A stretch of DNA of 64,000 bases from SSSZ01 sp036732025 (GCA_036732025.1 DAINDE010000003.1:1-64000), one strand, 5' to 3'. Counted from the stretch's first letter, positions 8,746 through 17,927 are shown. Notes: generated from the letters alone by a model not told the origin. Program-made: numbers and translations.

Positions 8746-9000
8746 TCACAGTACGCGCGGCGTGCAGGGCTGCCCGTCGTCGGGCGCGCCCCCGTCCGTG
8801 CGGCGGGTGGATGGATCGAAGGGCAGATCGTTGATCCGCGCCCGGGCTTCGCGGTCCGGCGTCGCTGTCAGGCAATCGGCGTGCAGCCGTTCCCGCCGGA
8901 TCTGTTCCAGCCCTACCGCGTCTTCATAATCCAGGCGTCCGACGATGCCGTAGGCGACGAAGATCGCCATCAGGCACAGGACATCCTTGAAAGTGGTCAT
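8746..9000 (-). CDS. small single-pass membrane protein, 84 aa
   Basis: Starts MTTFKDVLCLMAIFVAYGIVG, a single N-terminal hydrophobic helix, followed by a charged tail rich in Arg and Asp. AAGGAGT lies just before the ATG at 9000. No family is recognised. It lies in a run of small minus-strand genes ahead of the GHKL ATPase gene. Confidence 0.6.
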   Translation of the reverse strand: MTTFKDVLCLMAIFVAYGIVGRLDYEDAVGLEQIRRERLHADCLTATPDREARARINDLPFDPSTRRTDGGAPDDGQPCTPRVL

Positions 9001-9065
9001 GACGACTCCTTGAAAGGGGTGGGGGCTTTCGCGTTGGCGACAAGCCCAAGAAATTGGAGATGGCG

Positions 9066-9644
9066 TCAGGCGAACAGGTCGCCCTGCACCGCCATCCGCT
9101 TGATTTGCTCGTTGATCCACTGGGGGTTCTTGGCAAGCCGGGCCTCGACCCATTCAGGGTTGTGGACGACGGCGTCGCGCACCCAGTCGGGGTAGCGATC
9201 GAGCGTGGCGTTGAACCAGGCCTTCAGGCTGTGGCGGATGCGGTCGCGAACTTCCTCCGCATCGACCCGACCGCAGTAAGTGATCGGCGACAGCGGACTG
9301 CAGCCGACGACACGCAAGCAACTCACGAAGGAGAACGGCAGGCCGTCCTTCTCGCGCTCACTGAACACCCAGCGCAGGGTGTCGAACTTTTCTTCCAGCG
9401 GCGTTGTTGGGTCGGCCAGATGACTGACCTCCTGCAGCAAGCGCCAATGCAGGAAGACGATGTCTTCCTCGCTCCATTCGACGGGCACATCCTCGCCGTC
9501 GAGCAAAGCGTCCAGGGCTGCACGATCGGGGATCGCCGCCGGACGGTGGCGCAAGGTGGCCGTGAAAGATGGAAAAATCGGCGGCAAAACTGGGCCCACT
9601 GGCGTGGGACGGGAAACTCGGGGGGATACGCTCTGATTCAGCAT
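9066..9644 (-). CDS. hypothetical protein, 192 aa
   Basis: The product starts MLNQSVSPRVSRP, with a disordered Pro-rich head of about 35 residues. A helical acidic body follows (VEWSEEDIVFLHWRLLQEVS, then VSCLRVVGCSPLS near the middle) and the end is KNPQWINEQIKRMAVQGDLFA. A terminal DLF(A) peptide of this kind resembles a beta-clamp binding motif, but that is speculation. I do not recognise the family. CTGGAG upstream supports the ATG at 9644. It is the first gene of the minus-strand run that ends with the primase. Confidence 0.6.
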   Translation of the reverse strand: MLNQSVSPRVSRPTPVGPVLPPIFPSFTATLRHRPAAIPDRAALDALLDGEDVPVEWSEEDIVFLHWRLLQEVSHLADPTTPLEEKFDTLRWVFSEREKDGLPFSFVSCLRVVGCSPLSPITYCGRVDAEEVRDRIRHSLKAWFNATLDRYPDWVRDAVVHNPEWVEARLAKNPQWINEQIKRMAVQGDLFA

Positions 9645-9664
9645 CGTTGGCTCCAGGAAAAATT

Positions 9665-9710
9665 GGAGGCAACGCACACCACGACCGGGGGCATATGCCC
9701 CCGTGGGGTG
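9665..9710 (-). promoter_or_regulatory. structured leader before the 9.6 kb gene
   Basis: Contains the perfect palindrome GGGGGCATATGCCCCC followed on the minus strand by GTGTGCGTTGCCTCC and a TTTTTC tract, then CTGGAG and the start. The order resembles the radC-type leaders in this window, but the pairing differs in detail. Confidence 0.4.
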
Positions 9711-10188
9711 AGAAACTGCCGGCCCGCTACGGGCGGAACGGCGCTATGGGAAGAAGCTCCAGGGCTGGCTTGAACTGGCGGTGAGAACCGCGGTGACCGG
9801 TATGCCAGCTACCGATCGAGGAAGGCTTTCGGGGGAAGGGCGCTTACGGAAGCACGGAAGCGCCTCGCCCCTGCCTCGAAAACTTGCCTCGATGGCATGG
9901 GTGCGACAGGCACGTTGATCGGTGCCGGAAAGTTCGGCGCACGCGGCAGCGGACAAAGCCGCTGGCATACGCGACAGACAGAGAACTCCAGGGCTTGCCT
10001 TGTTTGAATGCAGGGCCAGCTGCTGCATGACGTCAAGGTAGTGCCGCCGGATTGCCAGGTCAATCCCGAAAAACAGTCCGAATCGGCCCCGATGCCGAAA
10101 GCCCCCTCAGGCCACGGCCATTTCCAGTGGCGAATGCGTATGCCGGCAGGGATGATCGGCCCGGACACAGTATTTCGGGGAGCACGGC
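9711..10188. other. intergenic region between divergent units
   Basis: No convincing gene on either strand. The region separates the leftward primase/GHKL unit from the rightward regulatory block and should contain promoters for both. GGGGAGCAC just before 10189 is a likely ribosome site for the next gene. Confidence 0.5.
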
Positions 10189-10956
10189 ATGTCGGAGATC
10201 CAGATCGTCAAGGTGGACCAGGGGGGCGTCAACGCCCGCATCCTTGCCAAGGAGGCCAAGGCCGATTTCCGGCGCGTCGAGGCGGCCAGCCTGAAGATGC
10301 CGACGCGCTTCACCAGCGCCGAGGGCAAGCGCTTCTTTGCGCGGCTGTTCAACACGCTGCAGCTCAACACCCACTTCATCTCGGTGATCGCCCGCACGCG
10401 GCTCGAACACGAGGACGTCGCGAAGATCGAGGACACCATCCGCGCCCAGATGGACGCCGTGACCGCAAACCTCAACCATGCCATCGACGGCGCCGAAGCG
10501 CTATTCAAAGCGCATGGCATCACCAGCACGGCAACCTATGACACCGTGCCCCTGGATATGGACGTCCATGTGCTGTCGTCGATCGGGCGACGTTTCCTGG
10601 AGGTGCTGGGCAAACTCGACCAGCTGATGCCCTTGCTGCAGACCCTGGAGATTCACGAGGTGATCACCACCCAGGCGGTGGACGTCCAGCGTGCAACGCT
10701 CAAAAGGCAGGTGCGCGACGTGGCCAATGGCGCGCGCAACTTCGCGATGGGGCTGCGGCGGCGGATGAACGCCATGGACGCGCGCAGCGGCGAAGGTCGT
10801 GGCGAGGGAAGCCGGCAAGAGTCCGTTGCCGTAGGTGTCGCGGATGGCGCGAATTCCGCTGGGGGGGAGGGCGAGACAACGGCCGATCCGACGGAGGCGA
10901 GCGCCGATGCACAGCCGGAAGCCCTGGAAGGCGCCGCGCCTTCAATCGGCGATTAG
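10189..10956 (+). CDS. AcaB/DUF1845-like ICE protein
   Basis: The 255 aa, mostly helical product starts MSEIQIVKVDQGGVNARI. It contains AEGKRFFARLFNTLQLN and VIARTRLEHEDVAKIEDTIR and has a disordered acidic C-terminus after about residue 205. In style it resembles DUF1845 proteins of PFGI-like ICEs and IncC plasmids, a family that includes the activator AcaB; I am not certain of that link. It is the first rightward gene of the maintenance block. If it is AcaB-like it could work with the FlhDC-like pair. Confidence 0.5.
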   Translation: MSEIQIVKVDQGGVNARILAKEAKADFRRVEAASLKMPTRFTSAEGKRFFARLFNTLQLNTHFISVIARTRLEHEDVAKIEDTIRAQMDAVTANLNHAIDGAEALFKAHGITSTATYDTVPLDMDVHVLSSIGRRFLEVLGKLDQLMPLLQTLEIHEVITTQAVDVQRATLKRQVRDVANGARNFAMGLRRRMNAMDARSGEGRGEGSRQESVAVGVADGANSAGGEGETTADPTEASADAQPEALEGAAPSIGD

Positions 10957-11008
10957 CGTCGCTTGAGTAACCCGATCGAGGCCGATTTGTCACCTTTCGT
11001 CCCAATAT

Positions 11009-11081
11009 CAACAAGGATGACGATAACCAAAACTACATAAGAACCCCTGTTTCGATAGTCCAGTGACCGTCATTCTTGTTG
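11009..11081. promoter_or_regulatory. 14 bp inverted repeat upstream of the XRE gene
   Basis: CAACAAGGATGACG at 11009-11022 and CGTCATTCTTGTTG at 11068-11081 are inverted repeats matching at 13 of 14 positions, spaced 45 bp apart. They end 17 bp before the start of the XRE repressor gene and bracket an AT-richer stretch that could be a promoter. I infer autoregulatory operators. Confidence 0.5.
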
Positions 11082-11098
11082 AGTGAAAGGACAACACG

Positions 11099-11458
11099 AT
11101 GGCGGTCAAGAAAAAAGAATCCGCCCGTCTGGCGAAGCGACTGGGGGGCAACCTATCCGGGCGGCGCAAACAGCTGGGATGGACACAAGAGATGGTCGCG
11201 GAGCGGGTCGGCGTCGATGCCGAAACCATCTCGCGCATCGAGCGCGGCGCCCATTTGCCGTCCCTGCCGACACTGGACAGGCTTGCGATGGCGCTCCAAT
11301 GCTCTGCGGGCGACCTGTTATCGAAGGAAGGGCCCGAAGAGGCCAGCGAAGCGGCGACCTTTGGCGCATGGATTTCCGAACTGGGGTCTGACGATCGGGC
11401 ATTCGTCATGACGGTCGTGCGGAACTGTTGTGATTACCTGGGCAGCCGCTCGAAATAG
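11099..11458 (+). CDS. XRE-family transcriptional regulator
   Basis: The 119 aa product has one cro/C1-type HTH at about residues 17-70: LSGRRKQLGWTQEMVAERVG, then AETISRIERGAHLPSLPTL. The C-terminal 45 residues are short and acidic, with no protease domain. GAAAGGA lies before the ATG. The inverted repeat at 11009-11081 is a probable binding site, so it likely represses its own promoter and perhaps ICE functions. Confidence 0.85.
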   Translation: MAVKKKESARLAKRLGGNLSGRRKQLGWTQEMVAERVGVDAETISRIERGAHLPSLPTLDRLAMALQCSAGDLLSKEGPEEASEAATFGAWISELGSDDRAFVMTVVRNCCDYLGSRSK

Positions 11459-12108
11459 CGCATATTCCCGTCCATTGCGGGCGAAATGGACCGCCCGGCC
11501 AAAGCTCGTGCGCGAAACCCTCCGGACACTCTCCCCGGATACCACGGCGCCCCGCGAAACCCTGGCTCACCTCACGGTTCTATTCGCCATGGCGGGTTCG
11601 AGCCGGATCGGCTTCGTCAGCGATCCGACTTCTGGACCGCGACCCTGATCACGGCGTTCTGGAATGGTTTCGGCACCCGTGCCATCTCCAATCGCTGGCA
11701 GACGCCGCCTATTGAGGCAGGTACGTCCCGGAACGCCTTGCGTCGGCCCGCGGGCCTCAATATCGTATCGACAAGTCCCACGTCATCAGGCTGACCTGAC
11801 CCCATGGGTACCCGCACCGCTCTCGTGGCGGCGTCGCAGTCGATACCTGCCTGTTGCCCGACGATCCGCCGTCGCGCGTGCTGCGCGGTGCAGGTGCGGA
11901 TCGGCTGATCTTTCCCGCCACGGACGCCCTTGGCCGTCATGCGGTGGGAGTCACTTTCTTGCCCATCCTTCCATGCCGTGCGACCGGGGCGCCGGCGGCA
12001 TGTCGTCGAGTTCTGCGTTCCCTAACGGCCCGCGCCATCCTGACCTAGCGCGGCCGCAACAGAGCAGGTCATGTCCTTTATCGGCACCCGCCGTGACGAG
12101 GCCCGATC
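11459..12108. other. 650-base stretch without a convincing gene
   Basis: Open frames here on both strands lack good starts and ribosome sites and have biased, shadow-like composition. I see no RNA gene. It may hold the promoter of alpA or a decayed gene. Confidence 0.4.
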
Positions 12109-12384
12109 ATGCCCAACATCCGTACCCCTACCGCCGCGAAGGTGGCTGGTTCCCGCGCTCTTTCGACGATGCCGGCGGCACCGGTTTCGACCTTGACGTT
12201 GCCCGAGACCGGCTTCCTGCGCCAGCCCCAGGTGCTGGCCTTCGTTCCCATCTCCAAATCGACGCTCTGGCGGCGCATCCAGGCGCGCACCTTTCCCGAG
12301 CCGGTCAAGCTCTCAGAGCGGGTGACCGTCTGGCGCGCGGAAGACATCCGCCGCTGGATCGCGCAGCAAGGCCAGCCCGGCTGA
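12109..12384 (+). CDS. alpA: AlpA-family regulator
   Basis: The 91 aa product ends in an AlpA/MerR-like winged HTH: GFLRQPQVLAFVPISKSTLW, then RTFPEPVKLSERVTVWRAEDIRRWI. The N-terminal 30 residues are Ala/Pro-rich and look unstructured, so the true start could be internal. AlpA-type proteins activate excision genes in prophages and take part in ICE regulatory cascades such as that of ICEclc. Confidence 0.85.
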   Translation: MPNIRTPTAAKVAGSRALSTMPAAPVSTLTLPETGFLRQPQVLAFVPISKSTLWRRIQARTFPEPVKLSERVTVWRAEDIRRWIAQQGQPG

Positions 12385-12638
12385 TGGTCAAGGCAGTGAG
12401 CGGGGACCGGTTCGGTTCTGAACGGCGGCGTCGGTCGCGTATCGGCCGGGTCGGCGCCGACCCGCCACCGGCGTCGCGCCTGCGCTCATCAGTCCGGCCG
12501 GCCCGTTCTTCGGCGGCGGCGCACTCGGCCTGATGACGAAATCCCGCGCCATTCCCGGCGTTTTCGGCTGGCGAAGGGTGCGTCGGCGCTCGAACATTCG
12601 GGCTCATGACGATCGAGAGATGATGGGAGAAGCAAGTC

Positions 12639-13583
12639 ATGCACGACAACCAGGAGGTCGACAGGTACCACGACAACGCACTGCAATCGGTCGAGATGCT
12701 CCGTGCTGTCATTGGCGGTGAGACCTACGAAGCGGTGGCCGTGCGCTTCGGCGTCTCGCGCACGGCGGTCGAACGGCGCATCAAGTCCGTCGCCGTCCAA
12801 CTCACCCAGGTGGTGGGCGTGGATGGGCTCAAGGAAGAAGGCGCGGCTTTTGTGAGGCGGCTGCGCCAGCATCGGGACGCCATCCTGGTCGCGCTGGAAG
12901 GCTTTGAGCCCCAGCCGCCGGCTGGCGTCCGTCCGGCACGAGTATTGTCGGCGGCGGAGGTGGCCCAGGGTGCAGTGCGCATCAAAGGCCGCACCAGCCG
13001 CACCTGGCACGACCTGGCCCTGTACTACATGTTGTTCGCCACGGGTCTGCGCCCCCTCGAAATCGCCCGGATCGAGGTGCGCGACTATCTGCATGCCGAC
13101 GGCAGCGTATGCAGGGAATCGGAGTTGCGTGCCGACGCGGCGATCAACGGCAAACTCCGGCCACTGTACTTCAGCAGCAGCCGGCTCGACGATGCGCTGG
13201 CTGCCTATTTCCGCGAGCGTCTCGCCGGCGGCCATGGCCTGGGTGGGCCGGATCTCTTCCGTGGCTTGGACCCGGGTAGCCGACTATTCCTTTCCCCGAG
13301 CGGCGAGCCCTACAAGATCACGCCCAATAATGGTGAGCCGGGGCAGAACCGCTATGTCTGCCGGGCGCTGCTGGAGATCTACCGCAAATTGTTCCGTTAT
13401 GCCGAACTCAAGGGGTTGAGCACCCAGTCGGCGCGCCTCACCGTGATATCGCGGATGTATGAGCGCGGGGCCGACGAGGACCAGGTGGGCGCGATCCTGG
13501 GCATCGGCGAGCGCAGCGCGGTGCGGGAGCTGTTGGCCCGGCCCAAGCCGACGCTGGCGGAACTGCTCGATGAGTTGATCTGA
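12639..13583 (+). CDS. HTH plus degenerate tyrosine recombinase-like protein
   Basis: The 314 aa product begins with a short HTH-like segment (about residues 18-50: LRAVIGGETYEAVAVRFGVS then VERRIKSVA). A tyrosine-recombinase-like catalytic core follows, in which YYMLFATGLRPLEIARIEV carries the first catalytic Arg. Later boxes are eroded: where HxxR is expected it reads QSAR, the LGH box reads LGIGER, and no nucleophilic Tyr follows. It therefore probably binds DNA without cutting it, for instance as a regulator. Seven bases separate it from the DUF1173 gene. Confidence 0.65.
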   Translation: MHDNQEVDRYHDNALQSVEMLRAVIGGETYEAVAVRFGVSRTAVERRIKSVAVQLTQVVGVDGLKEEGAAFVRRLRQHRDAILVALEGFEPQPPAGVRPARVLSAAEVAQGAVRIKGRTSRTWHDLALYYMLFATGLRPLEIARIEVRDYLHADGSVCRESELRADAAINGKLRPLYFSSSRLDDALAAYFRERLAGGHGLGGPDLFRGLDPGSRLFLSPSGEPYKITPNNGEPGQNRYVCRALLEIYRKLFRYAELKGLSTQSARLTVISRMYERGADEDQVGAILGIGERSAVRELLARPKPTLAELLDELI

Positions 13584-13590
13584 GCTCGCC

Positions 13591-14799
13591 ATGGACTCCC
13601 AACGCTTCGCCATCAAGGGCCGAGTGATCGGCGCGGACGATCCACAACTGCAGGAGGCGCTCGCCCATGTCTACGAGACACCCGAGCGGCCGAGATGCCT
13701 ATGCGTGCCCGGCGGTGTGGAAATGTACGTGGCCCGCCACCGGCAGTTCGTAGTCAAGCGCATGCCGGACAGCGGCAGCACCCACCATCCGGGCTGCCCT
13801 TCCTTCGAGCCGGAGGTCCAGCAGTCCGGACTGGGCGAACTGGTCGGCGAAGCGGTGCTGGAGTCGGAACCGGGCCGGGTCGAATTGCGGGTGGATTTCC
13901 CCTGGACACGAGTGCTCGGGCGCGGTGTGCCACGCGGCGAACCGCAAGACGTGTCGGAGGTCGGCGTGCCACGGCGGCGCATGACCTTGCGGGCGCTGAT
14001 GCACTTCCTCTTCGAGCGCGCCGGCTTCAACCGCTGGAGCCCGGCGATGGCGGGCAAACGCAACCAGGGCGTGTTGCGCAAGTACCTGCTGGAGGCCGCC
14101 GAGGAGATCGTGGTCAAGGGCGTGCCGCTGGCTGAGCGCCTGTATGTGCCCGAACCTTTCAGCGAGAGCGCCAAGGCCGAAGCCGCCCAGCGCCGGCGCG
14201 AGAAACTGGCCGTGCTGCGCCCCAAGGACGGCCATACGCCGCTGGCCATCGTGATCGGCGAGTTCAAGGCGAGCGAGGCGACGAGCCAGGGCCGCCGCGT
14301 CTGGATTCGGCATATGCCGGATGCGCCGCTGTTGATCGCCAGCCGGAGTTGGGAGCGGATCGAGCGGGCGTTCGCTCCGCTGTTCGAGGCGCGCGATGCC
14401 GATACCGGCCACCCGGTCCGCCTGGTCATGGCCGCGCTGATCCGCGCCCGCCGCGAATATACCTATGAAATCGATGCGGCGAGTTTGATGCTGACGAGCG
14501 AGCAGTGGATTCCCATCGAGGGCGTGCATGAACTGCCCCTGATCGACGCGCTGGTCGCCCAGCGCCGCCGCTTCGTCAAGCCGCTCCGCTATGACGCTCG
14601 GAGCGCAGCGGCTTTCCCGAATGCTCTGCTGCTAGATGCCGGGCCGGCGCCGGTTCCGTTGCACGTAGTCAGCGCTTTCATGGACCCGAAGGAGCGGGCG
14701 GCGAAAGAGAAAGCGGCTGCGGCGGCCAACCAGGATGCCTGGGTATGGCGGACGGATCAGCTGATGCCGTCCTTGAAAAGCGCGCAAGGTTCTCGCTGA
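13591..14799 (+). CDS. DUF1173 family protein
   Basis: A 402 aa product. I recognise the DUF1173 pattern common on ICEs and plasmids: an N-terminal segment RCLCVPGGVEMYVARH, then STHHPGCPSFEPE, a possible metal or nucleic-acid site with Cys and His, and a C-terminal RRFVKPLRYD region. Function is unknown. It follows the recombinase-like gene closely (same operon). Its 3' end overlaps the convergent IHF-like gene by 43 bp. Confidence 0.75.
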   Translation: MDSQRFAIKGRVIGADDPQLQEALAHVYETPERPRCLCVPGGVEMYVARHRQFVVKRMPDSGSTHHPGCPSFEPEVQQSGLGELVGEAVLESEPGRVELRVDFPWTRVLGRGVPRGEPQDVSEVGVPRRRMTLRALMHFLFERAGFNRWSPAMAGKRNQGVLRKYLLEAAEEIVVKGVPLAERLYVPEPFSESAKAEAAQRRREKLAVLRPKDGHTPLAIVIGEFKASEATSQGRRVWIRHMPDAPLLIASRSWERIERAFAPLFEARDADTGHPVRLVMAALIRARREYTYEIDAASLMLTSEQWIPIEGVHELPLIDALVAQRRRFVKPLRYDARSAAAFPNALLLDAGPAPVPLHVVSAFMDPKERAAKEKAAAAANQDAWVWRTDQLMPSLKSAQGSR

Positions 14800-15152
14800 A
14801 GGAGCGTCTGCGAAAGCGAAACGGATGGCGTGTCTCGATCAGGCCTGGACGATCGTAGGGGAGAGGGCGTCGCCATTACCAACACACGCTCACGTAGTTC
14901 CTTCACGGCTTTGAAGGAAGGAACCCATTTCGCCAATACCGCGACCGGCTCACCGGTTTTCGGATTGCGGGCACGGCGGGAAGGACGGTAATTCAGGTTG
15001 AAACTGCCGAATCCGCAAATTTCAACGCGGTCGCCGTGAACCAGTGCTGCGTGGATGGCCCCGAGAATCTCTGCCACCGCCATCTCGGCATCCTTCTGGA
15101 CGAGTTGTGGAAAGCGTTCAGCACGCAGAAGGATGAGTTCGGAGCGGGTCAT
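14757..15152 (-). CDS. IHF-beta/HU-like DNA-bending protein
   Basis: The 131 aa product follows IHF-beta closely: MTRSELILLRAERFPQLVQ, then GDRVEICGFGSFNL, then ARNPKTGEPV carrying the DNA-intercalating Pro of the beta arm, and FKAVKELRERV. The family is usually 90-100 aa. Here about 35 extra residues form an unrelated basic tail overlapping the DUF1173 gene, perhaps after loss of an original stop. It may assist integration or excision. Confidence 0.85.
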   Translation of the reverse strand: MTRSELILLRAERFPQLVQKDAEMAVAEILGAIHAALVHGDRVEICGFGSFNLNYRPSRRARNPKTGEPVAVLAKWVPSFKAVKELRERVLVMATPSPLRSSRPDRDTPSVSLSQTLLQREPCALFKDGIS

Positions 15153-15246
15153 GGCGAGATTTTACCCGAGGCTACCTTGAGGCCATGGGGAATGCCTTCG
15201 CGGTGAGTGTTTCCGCAGGGGTTGAAACGCAGGGAAGTCGCGAGAG

Positions 15247-15278
15247 CATGAATCGTCGGAATGTCCTGACGATTCATG
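15247..15278 (+). promoter_or_regulatory. 11 bp hairpin before the gp3-like gene
   Basis: CATGAATCGTC and GACGATTCATG pair perfectly across a 10-base loop, ending 13 bp upstream of the ATG at 15292. It lies between the divergent IHF-like and gp3-like genes. It may be an operator or a translational control hairpin. Confidence 0.4.
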
Positions 15279-15291
15279 GAGAAGCGCCATC

Positions 15292-16620
15292 ATGGCCCAT
15301 CCCAACACACACCCCGTCATCGCCGTGCAGGGTGGCGGTGCTCCGGTCGCCCCGACCCTGCTGGGGCAAGGCCCCGCTCGCATTCCCACCGGCGGCAAGA
15401 TCCGCGCCGGCATCAAGGTGCTCACCAAAAAGGCCGCCGGCGAGCCCAAGGCGAAGGCGATCTACGACCAGGGGGTGGCCGCGGGCCAGTCCTTCGAGCA
15501 GATCGAGCGTGCCATCGCCGAAGCCCTACCCAACCTCAAGACACCGCTGGTGCCGCGCAACGTGCCGTGGTTCACCGTGCGGGCGCAGGACTTTCCCAAC
15601 CCCGAGGTCGCCCGGGAGATTCTGGACGCCTACGGCGAGGATCGGGGCGAAGGCCGGCGTTTGTACCGCTTCCCGGTGGTGTTCCCCTCAGACTACTGGC
15701 AGACCGTGATGCCCCACGAGTTGGCGGCCTGGGGCACGCACGAGAAGCACTACTGGTCGCAATATTCGGCCGATGGCCGGGTGCGCCACTGCATGTGCCA
15801 TGCGCCGGTGCCAGTCGACGAGACGGGCCGGCGAACGATCCGCCTCTTCGGCGGGCGCAAGACCATGATCCGCGAGGACAACGGCGGTCTCTGCGAACCG
15901 GAGGCTTGCCGCGAGTACCAGCAGCGCCAGTGCAACCTGACCGGGCGCTTCCTGTTCTTCATCCCCAGCATCCGGTCGATCAGCGCATTCGAACTGCATA
16001 CCAACAGCTTCTACGCGATGAACGCCGCGATCCAGAAGTTCGAGACCGTGGGCTTCCTGCGTGGCGGGCGCATCTCGGGGTTCCTCGACCGGCAGCGCAC
16101 GCCTTTCTACCTCACGAAAAAACTGATGGAGGTGGCCCACATCGACGAGCAGGGGCGGGCGGTGCGCGTACCGCAGTGGATCATCGACCTGGAGGCGCCG
16201 GTGGATGTGACGGCACTGCTGCGCGAGAACGAAGACACCGAGACGGCGCTGGTGCAGGCGCAACTGGCGACCCAGGTGCTGCAGGGCGGTCTGGCCGAGG
16301 TGAGCGCCGAGCCGCTGCAGCCGGAGGCGGCCGACCTCCTGGTGGTGGCGGCGACCGACGCGACATCCGTCGAGGCGCCGCCGCTACGTGAGGGTCGTCC
16401 CAGCTTCGAGCAACTGATGGCCCGCGTGCAGGCCTACGGGATCGTGCCGGAACGGTACCAGGCCTACGCCGACCGGCGCTGGGGCCGGGGCTGGAAGATC
16501 AACCCGAACGGCCGCGCCCAGGCCTGGAATGAATTGGAACGGTACGGCAACGATCCGCAGGGCTACGGCGACAAGATCGAGAGCGAGATGCAACTGGCTT
16601 CGCGAGGGAGGACGGCATGA
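15292..16620 (+). CDS. gp3-like / 'hydrolase or metal-binding' ICE protein
   Basis: The 442 aa protein is common in beta- and gammaproteobacterial ICEs. Its core has Cys residues spaced as a possible metal site (GLCEPEACREYQQRQC, about residues 200-215) and a segment SFYAMNAAIQKFETVGFLRG resembling the gp3-type recombination directionality factor family. The C-terminus has a small helical part (FEQLMARVQAYGIVPERY). It overlaps the phosphoesterase gene by 4 bp. The RDF role is only suggested by similarity; the nearest recombinases here are tyrosine-type, whereas gp3 partners serine integrases. Confidence 0.6.
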   Translation: MAHPNTHPVIAVQGGGAPVAPTLLGQGPARIPTGGKIRAGIKVLTKKAAGEPKAKAIYDQGVAAGQSFEQIERAIAEALPNLKTPLVPRNVPWFTVRAQDFPNPEVAREILDAYGEDRGEGRRLYRFPVVFPSDYWQTVMPHELAAWGTHEKHYWSQYSADGRVRHCMCHAPVPVDETGRRTIRLFGGRKTMIREDNGGLCEPEACREYQQRQCNLTGRFLFFIPSIRSISAFELHTNSFYAMNAAIQKFETVGFLRGGRISGFLDRQRTPFYLTKKLMEVAHIDEQGRAVRVPQWIIDLEAPVDVTALLRENEDTETALVQAQLATQVLQGGLAEVSAEPLQPEAADLLVVAATDATSVEAPPLREGRPSFEQLMARVQAYGIVPERYQAYADRRWGRGWKINPNGRAQAWNELERYGNDPQGYGDKIESEMQLASRGRTA

Positions 16621-17927
16621 TCCGCATCGCGCACTTCTCCGACCTGCACTACGGCACCAAGAGCCTGGCAGAAGCCGACCGTTGCTTCGGCGCCGCCATC
16701 GACCGGGCCATCGCGTTGGGTGCGGAGGCGGCGGTTCTCTCGGGCGATGCCACCGACCATGGCCTGGACTTGCATGCCCCGGCCGCCGAACGGCTGGTTG
16801 CTCAGGTGCGGCGACTGGCTGACCACTGCCCGGTGTTGATGCTGCAAGGGACATTTTCGCATGAGCCACCGGGCACCCTGGCAATCTTCAGGCTGCTGGG
16901 CGGACGGCATCCGGTGCATGTGGCCAGCCGTATCGCGCAGGTCGCCCTCACGGCCCACGGCGAGTGGCTTTCGTCAACGAGTTGGTGCTTCGATGGGGTG
17001 CCGGCCGGTGCTCGTGCCCTGTTTTCCTGCATCCCCACGGTGAACAAGGCGGTGGTGGCCGCAACGGTCGGTGCGGCCGAAGCGGCCCAGGCCGTGGGGG
17101 AGCATCTGGCCCCGCTGCTGCGCGGCTACGCACCGACCCATCGTGCGGCCCGTCGGCAGGGCGTGCCGACCATCGGCGTGTCGCACGGTACGGTGTTCGG
17201 CTGCGTGAGCGAGCACGGCGTGCCGATGGCCGGCTTCGATCACGAGTTCACGACCGGTGCCCTATTCGGTGCCGAGGCCCAAGCCTTCATGCTCGGGCAC
17301 ATCCATCGGCATCAGGCATGGGAGCAGGAAAGCAGAGTAGGGCGGCAATGTATCGCCTATCCGGGCTCGATCGGTCGCTTTCATTACGGCGAGGAAGGGG
17401 GCAAGGGGTTTCTGTTCTGGGAAATCGACGCCGACCAGGCGCGCTTCACCCTGGAAGCCACGCCCGCGCGCCGGACTGTCGATATCGTGTTCGAGGGCAA
17501 ACCCGACCTCGACGCCCTGCGCGCAGCCGTCGCGCAGCAGGACATCGCCGGCGCGTTCGTGCGCGTGCGCTGGACCGTCGCTGATGAAGACCGCCAACAG
17601 GTCGACCGCGCGGCGATCGAGCGGCTACTGGACGGGGCGGCGGAAACCAAGCTGGAGGGGCGCATCGTGCCGGTGGTGCGCACGCGGGCGGCGGGGATTT
17701 CGCAACTGGCGAATCTTGCGGACAAGGTACGGGCCTGGGCGCGGGTGACCGAGGCGCGGGCGGAACCCTTGCTCGAGTGCCTCCAGGCGCTGTCGGGCCA
17801 GGAACCGGATGCCATCGCCGAGCGTGTGCTGCGTGGGCAGGAAGTCCCTGATGGCGGGGAAGGCATCGACACCGCTGTCACTCTGTCGCCCCCCGGGGCC
17901 GATCTTGAGCCCGCGCTGTCGTTGTGA
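16617..17927 (+). CDS. SbcD-like metallophosphoesterase
   Basis: The 436 aa calcineurin-type phosphoesterase shows motif I HFSDLHYG (residues 6-13), motif II LSGDATDH (about 41-48), motif IV GVSHG and motif V MLGHIHRHQ. The usual GNHD block is replaced by LQGTFSHEP, which keeps a His but loses the Asn. SbcD/Mre11 partners form nucleases with SbcC/Rad50. An SMC-like ATPase gene lies 87 bp downstream, which supports an SbcCD-like pair for the ICE. The altered motif raises doubt about its activity. Confidence 0.75.
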   Translation: MIRIAHFSDLHYGTKSLAEADRCFGAAIDRAIALGAEAAVLSGDATDHGLDLHAPAAERLVAQVRRLADHCPVLMLQGTFSHEPPGTLAIFRLLGGRHPVHVASRIAQVALTAHGEWLSSTSWCFDGVPAGARALFSCIPTVNKAVVAATVGAAEAAQAVGEHLAPLLRGYAPTHRAARRQGVPTIGVSHGTVFGCVSEHGVPMAGFDHEFTTGALFGAEAQAFMLGHIHRHQAWEQESRVGRQCIAYPGSIGRFHYGEEGGKGFLFWEIDADQARFTLEATPARRTVDIVFEGKPDLDALRAAVAQQDIAGAFVRVRWTVADEDRQQVDRAAIERLLDGAAETKLEGRIVPVVRTRAAGISQLANLADKVRAWARVTEARAEPLLECLQALSGQEPDAIAERVLRGQEVPDGGEGIDTAVTLSPPGADLEPALSL

